DNA of 5,893 nt from Nanobdellota archaeon (GTDB lineage Archaea; Nanobdellota; Nanobdellia; Woesearchaeales; B3-WOES). Each line of letters begins with the position of its first letter. Position 1 is the stretch's first letter. Below the pieces are notes generated by a model. It worked only from the letters and a program-made list of their open reading frames with translations, did no database searches and was not told the DNA's origin. Positions 5,346 to 5,893 of the stretch are shown here, in pieces. Made by a program: the position numbers and the translations under genes. The DNA lies in NCBI GenBank assembly GCA_023131705.1, contig JAGLZG010000089.1, positions 1-5,893 on the forward strand. Direction: 5' to 3'.

Positions 5346-5893
5346 ATGAATAAAAAAGCAATGATGCTGCTGTACCCCCTGCTTGCTGCAATTCTCATAG
5401 CTCTAAGCACATTTTATTTTTTAAGCATACAAAAATCAAGCGAGATAACTGTTAATTATATTGGGGAGAGCTCTTTGGATTTGCTTAAAGCCAGCAAAAA
5501 AGCAGAGAATGCCCTTTTTTACATAGACCAGTCAGCAAAATTTGCTGTTGGGCAATCTATCAATGATTTAGCGCAAAATGGAGGATATTATAAACAAAGT
5601 AATTGCGGGCAGTATATTGGTTATTATTTCTGGCAGAAAGAGGATAAAGAATGCTATCCTGCTGAACTTAATAAGAATTTTAAGCTGATATTAAATGAAA
5701 ATATTGATAAGTATTTAGAAGCTTATCCTGAAGATATTGATTTAGAAATACCTGAAGATAATTATGAGTTTACTATCTATGACAATAAACTAATTGGCAC
5801 AGCATTTTCAAATATTATTGTGTTTATAAGGAATGAACAGGGAACAGCTATTGGAAAGTATTCTGTAAAACCATCTTTCAGTCTTGGTTTTGA
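5346..5893 (+). CDS. Membrane-anchored surface protein, 3' end cut by the window
   Basis: The frame is open from ATG 5346 to the right edge, giving 182 visible residues and no stop. MNKKA precedes a hydrophobic helix (about 6-27, MMLLYPLLAAILIAL), again the short basic leader of this locus. After it come a likely helical stretch with KKAENALFYIDQSAKFA (51-67) and LAQNGG (75-80), C87 and C103 around a tyrosine-rich segment, acidic DKYLEAYPEDIDLEIPED, and an unfinished beta-like part ending KPSFSLGF. The helix-YID-NGG pattern is familiar from DPANN surface proteins, some of which I believe carry peptidase domains further on, but none is visible here. GAGGAG at 5329-5334 is a possible Shine-Dalgarno with a long spacing of 11 bases. 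The rest of the gene lies outside the window. Confidence 0.85.
   Translation, partial: MNKKAMMLLYPLLAAILIALSTFYFLSIQKSSEITVNYIGESSLDLLKASKKAENALFYIDQSAKFAVGQSINDLAQNGGYYKQSNCGQYIGYYFWQKEDKECYPAELNKNFKLILNENIDKYLEAYPEDIDLEIPEDNYEFTIYDNKLIGTAFSNIIVFIRNEQGTAIGKYSVKPSFSLGF

Overview
The window looks like archaeal DNA, most likely from a DPANN-type lineage (Woesearchaeota, Pacearchaeota or Nanoarchaeota relatives). The support is indirect: very AT-rich sequence with heavy ATA and AGA codon use, two TATA boxes placed for leaderless transcripts, and protein families that I associate with DPANN genomes. No marker gene fixes the taxonomy.

All ten genes are on the plus strand and packed almost without gaps. 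Each has the same build: a short Lys/Arg-rich N-terminus ending in KKG, KRG, KKA or KRA, then one strongly hydrophobic helix, then (except in two tiny genes) a hydrophilic part that should lie outside the cell. This is the layout of class III (type IV pilin-like) signal peptides. Only one gene has the classical Glu at +5, so processing by a prepilin peptidase is inferred, not shown.

Unit 1 (66-3371) starts at a C-A6-C/TATA promoter with a leaderless 41-aa gene. Genes of 292, 60, 263, 104 and 341 aa follow. The 292+60 and 263+104 pairs look like tandem copies of one two-gene module: each joins a large MVL[ST]TIV-type protein to a small KNKKGVE-type protein through an ATGA overlap, and the two small genes share a 21-base identical stretch. 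The large proteins are rich in cysteine. They carry a beta-defensin-like six-Cys spacing (gene 2), a thrombospondin type-3 calcium motif (gene 5) and a CLCLC cluster (gene 6).

Unit 2 (3413 to the right edge) starts at a second promoter of nearly identical layout. It encodes a 323-aa protein whose outer half resembles N-acetylmuramoyl-L-alanine amidase (Amidase_3) with the zinc and catalytic positions replaced. After it come 165-aa and 167-aa pilin-like proteins and a tenth gene cut off by the window end.

Together the genes read as a locus for a set of surface proteins, possibly minor subunits of a type IV filament-like or other envelope assembly. No secretion ATPase, platform protein or prepilin peptidase is in view, so assembly would depend on genes elsewhere. 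I see no RNA gene, CRISPR array or mobile element.
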